Source: Pseudomonas viridiflava
GTDB lineage: Bacteria > Pseudomonadota > Gammaproteobacteria > Pseudomonadales > Pseudomonadaceae
Length of the DNA stretch: 64,000 nucleotides
Assembly: GCF_900602065.1 (NCBI RefSeq)
Contig: NZ_UWFN01000116.1
Coordinates: 248,001-312,000, forward strand
Direction: 5' to 3'
Both the position numbers and the translations under genes were made by a program. The notes beneath the pieces were generated by a model. It ran no database searches, was not told the origin of the DNA, and saw only the letters and a list, made by a program, of their open reading frames with translations. The first letter of the stretch is position 1, and each line of letters begins with the position of its first letter. Shown here one piece after another: positions 59,553 to 64,000 of this stretch.

Positions 59553-61580
59553 TTAATTGGACTGGATACGCCAGATGCCGAAAGGCTGATACGAAGGATC
59601 GATACGCATGAACTGGTTTTTCCCGTACCAGGTCCAGCGGTGTCCGGTCATCAAATCTTCACCGGAAGTCGCTGCATCATCTGGCAACCCCATCTCCCAC
59701 AAAGGCAACTCGAAATGCGCTTCCTGCGCATTGAATGGATCAAGGCTAACGGCAACCAGAATGAAGTTGCTGCCATCGGCACTGCGCTTACCGAAGTACA
59801 GAATGTTGTCATTCCAGGCGGTGTACAGCTTCAGACCCAGGTGTGTCTGCAACGCCGGATTCTGACGCCGGATGCGATTGAGCTGGGCAATCTCGGCAAT
59901 GATATTGCCGGGCGCCGTGTAGTCCCGAGGGCGAATCTGGTACTTCTCGGAATCCAGATATTCTTCCTTGCCAGGCACGGGCGCGGACTCACACAACTCA
60001 AAGCCGGAATACATACCCCAGAGGCCAGAGCCCATGGTCGCCAGCGCCGCCCGGATCAGAAAGCCGGCACGTCCGGATTCATGCAAGAAGTGCGGGTTGA
60101 TGTCCGGCGTGTTAACAAAGAAATTCGGCCGGTAACAATCGCGCCAAGGCGCTTCGTTGAGCTGAGTGAAATATTCGGACAGCTCGGCTTTAGTGTTACG
60201 CCAAGTGAAATAGGTGTAGCTCTGGGAGTAACCGACCTTGCCCAGCCGCGCCATCATCGCGGGTTTGGTGAACGCCTCTGCGAGAAACATCACGTCCGGG
60301 TGCTGGCTGCGGATGTCATCGATCATCCACTGCCAGAATGGCAGCGGCTTGGTGTGCGGGTTGTCCACGCGGAAGATCTTGACCCCCTCCTCGACCCAAC
60401 CCAGCACCACATCCCGCAACTCCAACCACAGGCTCGGGATCGCATCCGGCGCATAGAAATCGACGTTGACGATGTCCTGATATTTCTTCGGCGGGTTCTC
60501 CGCGTAACGGATCGTGCCGTCGGGGCGCCAGGTGAACCAGCCCGGATGTTCCTTGAGCCAAGGGTGATCCTGAGAACACTGAATGGCGAAGTCCAGGGCG
60601 ATCTCCAGGCCATGCTCGGCCGCTGCTGCTACCAGATTGCGGAAATCTTCGCGGCTGCCCAACTGCGGATGAATCGCTTCGTGGCCGCCGTCCTCACTGC
60701 CAATAGCGTACGGGCTGCCTGGATCATCCGGGCCTGCCGTCAGGGAGTTGTTCGGACCTTTACGATGTGCGCGTCCAATCGGGTGGATCGGCGGGAAATA
60801 CAGCACGTCGAAACCCATGTCGCGGATCATGGGCAGCCGGGAATGCACATCCTTGAAGGTGCCGTGGCGATTCGCATCATCGGTGATCGAACGCGGAAAC
60901 AACTCATACCAACTGGCAAATTGCGCGAGCTCGCGCTCCACATCCAGCGGGAACTCGACACTGCGGCTCAGGAACGCGTGATTGTCAGCCTGACTCATCA
61001 AGGCCGACGTTTCGCTGTTCAGCAGCAGGGCCACTCTTGCCTCGGGTTCTGCGCTCTCCAGCTCACCCAGAACGCGGAGTATCTGCGCCTTGAGTTCACC
61101 GGAACTGCGCTCTGCGGCGTGTTCAAGATGAATGCGGCCTTCGGTCAACTCCAGTTCGATGGACACGCCTGCGCCGAATTTCTTCTCAAGCTCATAGCGA
61201 TAACTGGCGAACTGGTCGATCCAGGCTTCAAGCCGGAAGATATATCGACTCACAGCAGTCGGCGTGAATTCACCGACCCAGCTGTCATTGCCCAGATCCT
61301 GCATGGGCGCGCTTTGCCAGGTTTCTTCGGTAGCCGCGCGCCAGCGAATCTGCACAGCCAGCTTGTCGTGACCGTCAGCAAATACCTTGCTGGTCACCGT
61401 GACGGGCTGGCCAATGATCCCTTTGACAGCAAAAAGCCCGCCCTCGATAACCGGCGTCGTGTCTTCAATCACAATGCGCGGCAGTTGCAAGGCTTGGGTC
61501 AAAGGTAGGGGTCGAGTCGGGTGTGGAACATCACTGGCCAGGGAATCCGGGCCGTATGGTTGATCGGCGGTCACATTCAT
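59553..61580 (-). CDS. glgE: Maltose-1-phosphate maltosyltransferase
   Basis: 675-aa GH13_3 enzyme that transfers maltose from maltose-1-phosphate to alpha-1,4-glucan. An N-terminal beta-sandwich domain (about 30-130) precedes the catalytic barrel with DVLYFPPIHPIGRAHRKGPN, LDFAIQCSQDHPW, IFRVDNPHTKPLPFW (nucleophile Asp) and MFLAEAFTKPAMM (acid Glu). First gene of the glgE - treS-mak - glgB operon; GGAGTG precedes the ATG. Together they are a complete GlgE pathway, often tied to osmotic and desiccation stress. Confidence 0.93.
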   Translation of the reverse strand: MNVTADQPYGPDSLASDVPHPTRPLPLTQALQLPRIVIEDTTPVIEGGLFAVKGIIGQPVTVTSKVFADGHDKLAVQIRWRAATEETWQSAPMQDLGNDSWVGEFTPTAVSRYIFRLEAWIDQFASYRYELEKKFGAGVSIELELTEGRIHLEHAAERSSGELKAQILRVLGELESAEPEARVALLLNSETSALMSQADNHAFLSRSVEFPLDVERELAQFASWYELFPRSITDDANRHGTFKDVHSRLPMIRDMGFDVLYFPPIHPIGRAHRKGPNNSLTAGPDDPGSPYAIGSEDGGHEAIHPQLGSREDFRNLVAAAAEHGLEIALDFAIQCSQDHPWLKEHPGWFTWRPDGTIRYAENPPKKYQDIVNVDFYAPDAIPSLWLELRDVVLGWVEEGVKIFRVDNPHTKPLPFWQWMIDDIRSQHPDVMFLAEAFTKPAMMARLGKVGYSQSYTYFTWRNTKAELSEYFTQLNEAPWRDCYRPNFFVNTPDINPHFLHESGRAGFLIRAALATMGSGLWGMYSGFELCESAPVPGKEEYLDSEKYQIRPRDYTAPGNIIAEIAQLNRIRRQNPALQTHLGLKLYTAWNDNILYFGKRSADGSNFILVAVSLDPFNAQEAHFELPLWEMGLPDDAATSGEDLMTGHRWTWYGKNQFMRIDPSYQPFGIWRIQSN

Positions 61581-61924
61581 CGAGCATCACTCCTCACGCC
61601 CCTGGGGACGCTCCTGTGCAATCCATGCATGAAGATGGTCAGGCCGCCGTACCGCTGGCTACCTGAGCAAGAATTTTCTGGCGGCCACAGTCAAAACACT
61701 GAATCCGGCCTACTGGTTTCCGAGCAGTCCCGGACGGGAAAAGTTCAAAGAGGTTTGCAGTCAGCCAACACAAGACGACTGTCAGCTTAGACGCAGATTG
61801 ATCCCTTGCTTGCCAATCGAGTGAGCCATCCGCGAAAGCGTGCGGTCGAAACAGGCGTGGCCAGAAAAAGGTCATTTCGCGAACGCATTTGCCCTATGCC
61901 ATCCAGCACGTAGAGGTGACGCCA
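61581..61924. other. Intergenic region upstream of glgE
   Basis: 344 bp between the divergent glgE operon and the 58-aa gene. It should contain the promoter of the GlgE operon and one for the small gene. I see no convincing hairpin, gene or sigma-70 box by eye. Confidence 0.4.
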
Positions 61925-62101
61925 ATGAACATTCCTATTCCGCCGGAAACGCCTGATCCGATGATTGATGACCCGGCACTGCCGGTACCCAAGCCTGAGC
62001 AGGACCCGCCATCGACTCCACCCGAGGTGACACCGGACCCTATCGGAGACCCGCCACCCAACGAGCCTCCCGCTATTTTGGGTGAGAATTTTCCCGAGTA
62101 A
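61925..62101 (+). CDS. Small Pro-rich acidic protein
   Basis: 58-aa protein (MNIPIPPETPDPMIDDPALP...), about one third proline plus Asp/Glu, surely unstructured. ATG at 61925 has GAGGTGA upstream; an ATG at 61889 is an alternative without a ribosome site. Short Pro-rich proteins like this are widespread in Pseudomonas. Function unknown. Confidence 0.55.
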   Translation: MNIPIPPETPDPMIDDPALPVPKPEQDPPSTPPEVTPDPIGDPPPNEPPAILGENFPE

Positions 62102-62110
62102 ACGCTCGCG

Positions 62111-62641
62111 TCAGGGCTTTTCCGAGCCGTCCTTTTTATCGGGATTGTCCTCGGCGGGGTCTATTTTGCCGATGACTATTGGCATCAGACTCAGAATCCC
62201 CAGGGCGAGCACGGTGCTCAACAGCGCCGTGGCCTCCCGCCCCATACCCGCCGCGATTCCGATCGCGGCGGTCATCCATAGCCCGGCAGAAGTCGTCAGG
62301 CCTTTGACCTGATCGGTCCTTTGCGCACGGTCCTTGAGGATTGTCCCGGCGCCGAGAAAACCAATACCGGCAACAATTCCCTGAATAACCCGACTCAGCG
62401 CAGCGTCATCAGCCCCGGCCATTCGCGGTGCGAGGACAAATAATGCCGCGCCCATTGCTACCAGCATGTGAGTGCGAACCCCTGCTGCCTTACCTTTATG
62501 TTCACGTTCAAACCCCAGAATGCCCCCCAGCACCGCGGCGAGCGTGAGCCTGACCGTGACCTGCGTCAGTTGGGTGGCATCGGTGATATCGGAAAATTCC
62601 CCTTGAAGCGCTACCCAGACTTCTTGCCACCATGCATTCAT
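62111..62641 (-). CDS. MgtC/SapB family membrane protein
   Basis: 176-aa protein with four to five membrane helices. The MgtC core is clear: VRLTLAAVLGGILGFEREHK, GVRTHMLVAMGAALFVL, RVIQGIVAGIGFLGAGTILK, GLTTSAGLWMTAAIGIAAGM. It lacks the C-terminal ACT-like domain of full-length MgtC, as many short SapB-type members do. Linked in other bacteria to Mg limitation and virulence. Confidence 0.85.
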   Translation of the reverse strand: MNAWWQEVWVALQGEFSDITDATQLTQVTVRLTLAAVLGGILGFEREHKGKAAGVRTHMLVAMGAALFVLAPRMAGADDAALSRVIQGIVAGIGFLGAGTILKDRAQRTDQVKGLTTSAGLWMTAAIGIAAGMGREATALLSTVLALGILSLMPIVIGKIDPAEDNPDKKDGSEKP

Positions 62642-62686
62642 TGCTGCTCCTTAAATATCTGGAAAAGCGCTATCCAATGTTGGCGC

Positions 62687-62772
62687 GGGACCGGCTTTAG
62701 CCGTAAACAGGCCTCTACATCCACGGCATGTTCGTCGTTGCGGACCTGGCCTTCCCGGCTAAAGCCGGTCCC
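62687..62772. repeat. REPIN-like inverted repeat
   Basis: Perfect 17-bp arms GGGACCGGCTTTAGCCG (62687-62703) and CGGCTAAAGCCGGTCCC (62756-62772) around a 52-bp centre, between mgtC-like and DUF3203 genes. Confidence 0.8.
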
Positions 62773-62903
62773 ACGACAACTTAAGCCAGTGAGTGCCACG
62801 GGTGATCCGCATAAATGGACAGCGACGGACGGCAAGAGTGCGGGCTAACACTCCATTGTCCGCACGGTCGTAAATCAAGCAGCCCCTGTGAAAGGAGATC
62901 ACC

Positions 62904-63152
62904 ATGCCTCTGCAATTCGATGCAACCTACGCGCACTGTTCGGCCGAGATCGACGGCGTGCGCTACAGCAGCCCTACGGCAGACGTTTCGATTACTACCA
63001 ACGATGCAACCCACATGTCCGAAGCGGAGATTGATGGCATCAAGGTGCCCATCACTGAAGCGGAAGCCGATGCCCTGACCATTTACAAGGCGCGGGATCT
63101 GCGGCATCACACGGTGGACCGGGACGACGAGGATTCGCAGACCGTCATTTGA
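62904..63152 (+). CDS. DUF3203 family protein
   Basis: 82-aa protein (MPLQFDATYAHCSAEIDGVR...) with AAAGGAG 7 bp before the ATG. The VPITEAEADALTIYKARDLR segment is diagnostic for DUF3203, a Pseudomonas family. Beta-rich first half, acidic helix at the end. Function unknown. Confidence 0.7.
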   Translation: MPLQFDATYAHCSAEIDGVRYSSPTADVSITTNDATHMSEAEIDGIKVPITEAEADALTIYKARDLRHHTVDRDDEDSQTVI

Positions 63153-63277
63153 ACCCGTAAATACGAAGACCTGATGGTATCTGATCCGGTTTTTAATCGT
63201 TAAGCTGGCGCTGTTTTCAACACGTCGCGTCGCTCACTCTGTTGTTCACTGCCCAGTGATTCAGATGAGCGTCCGAC

Positions 63278-64000
63278 ATGATCGAACATAGCCCGCGAGA
63301 CGTCATGAAGCGTTACGAAAAGTATGCCGATAACATCGCCGAACTGATCCGCACTGGCGTACTGGCGCCGGGGCAGCGCGTGCCGTCAGTCCGCTATGCC
63401 AGCCAGACTCACGGCATCAGCCCATCGACGGTGTTCCAGGCTTATTACTTGCTCGAACGCCGCGGGCTGATCCGTGCCCGGCCCCGCTCCGGCTATTTCG
63501 TCAACGCCAAGGCACTTGATCAGTCGGGCCTCGCCTTCAGCGAGCCGCTCATTGAGGCTCATGTCGGCGAGTCCACCGAAGTTGATGTCAGCGAACTGGT
63601 GTTTTCGGTGCTGGACTCCATCAAGGACCCTAACACTGTGCCCTTCGGCTCAGCGTTCCCCAGCCCGATGTTGTTCCCCATGCAACGTCTCTCTCGCTCA
63701 CTTGCCAGCGCCAGCCGGGACATGGACCCACGCGTCGTGGTGACCGATATGTCACCGGGACACCCACAGCTACGTCGGCAAATCGCCCTGCGCTACATGG
63801 TCGGTGGGCTGGTGCTGCCCATGGAAGAGCTGCTGATCACCAACGGTGCGCTGGAGGCGCTGAATCTTTGCTTGCAGGCCGTCACGCAGCCTGGCGACCT
63901 TGTCGCCATCGAAGCGCCCGCCTTTTATGCCTGCCTGCAGGTGCTGGAACGCCTCAAACTCAAGGCCGTGGAAATCCCGGTACATCCCCGGGACGGTATT
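63278..64000 (+). CDS. MocR-type GntR/aminotransferase regulator (partial)
   Basis: First 241 codons of a regulator cut by the window end. Residues about 10-75 are a GntR winged HTH (LIRTGVLAPGQRVPSVRYAS, SPSTVFQAYYLLERRGLIRA). From about 110 on comes a fold-type I PLP-dependent aminotransferase-like domain (PFGSAFPSPMLFP, GHPQLRRQIALRYM, LLITNGALEALNLCLQAV). MocR regulators sense amino acids or vitamin B6. An ATG at 63305 is an alternative start. Ribosome site weak. Confidence 0.85.
   Translation, partial: MIEHSPRDVMKRYEKYADNIAELIRTGVLAPGQRVPSVRYASQTHGISPSTVFQAYYLLERRGLIRARPRSGYFVNAKALDQSGLAFSEPLIEAHVGESTEVDVSELVFSVLDSIKDPNTVPFGSAFPSPMLFPMQRLSRSLASASRDMDPRVVVTDMSPGHPQLRRQIALRYMVGGLVLPMEELLITNGALEALNLCLQAVTQPGDLVAIEAPAFYACLQVLERLKLKAVEIPVHPRDGI

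Noticed and set aside
59487..61508. 673-codon open frame on the plus strand opposite glgE
   Set aside because: It mirrors glgE codon for codon in a high-GC gene. The translation has no domain, and glgE on the other strand has full catalytic motifs.

Overview
The window is a piece of a Pseudomonas chromosome, probably from the P. fluorescens/putida side of the genus. The evidence is the host gene content (ppgL-type lactonase, DUF3203, the treS-mak/glgE/glgB cluster), the prophage-borne DUF1654 gene, and REP/REPIN hairpins of the GTGGGAGCGGTGCTTGCCCG and GTAGGAGCTGCCGAAGGCTG types. About 45.8 kb is the right-hand part of a lambdoid prophage whose other end lies beyond position 1. From 45.85 kb onward the sequence is host chromosome.

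The prophage keeps lambda order when read right to left. It runs from int and xis (44.4-45.8 kb, at the host junction) through accessory genes with two DNA methyltransferases (36-44 kb), a recT plus YqaJ exonuclease pair (31.6-34.1 kb), and small early genes behind an operator-covered promoter with a boxA leader (29.0-31.5 kb). Then come cI (24.1 kb), cro (24.0 kb), an O-like initiator with five iterons inside the gene (22.1-23.1 kb), a P-like protein, ninB, ninG and a Q-position gene (19.7-22.2 kb). A pR'/tR'-like promoter-terminator pair follows, then late genes on the minus strand: membrane/coiled-coil proteins, terS, terL, DUF4055 portal, Mu F-like head protein, scaffold, major capsid, connectors, tail terminator, tail tube, G/GT frameshift chaperones, tape measure, gpM, tail fibre plus its assembly protein, and gpL running off the left edge.

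Several AT-rich or opposite-strand cargo genes interrupt this plan. The most striking is an 824-aa nuclease-ATPase fusion directly downstream of cI, the position lambda uses for rexAB. Others are a RelA/SpoT-domain protein with a C-terminal extension, a DUF2622/GhoS-like small protein, an exported Cys-rich peptide, several small membrane proteins, and a C5 methyltransferase whose recognition region is eight degenerate tandem repeats. Regulation looks lambda-like: 15-bp dyad operators flank cI/cro and recur at the second early promoter, there is an oop-like antisense transcript unit, and at least six intrinsic terminators lie inside the late operon, which implies processive antitermination.

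The host part starts with an ABC-F ATPase (ybiT type) whose TTG start codon lies 12 bp after int. It continues with a periplasmic lactonase, an MFS transporter, a YbhP-like phosphodiesterase, an autotransporter broken by one in-frame stop, the GlgE-pathway operon (glgE, treS-mak, glgB: trehalose to maltose to maltose-1-phosphate to branched alpha-glucan), an MgtC-family membrane protein, DUF3203 and a partial MocR-type regulator.
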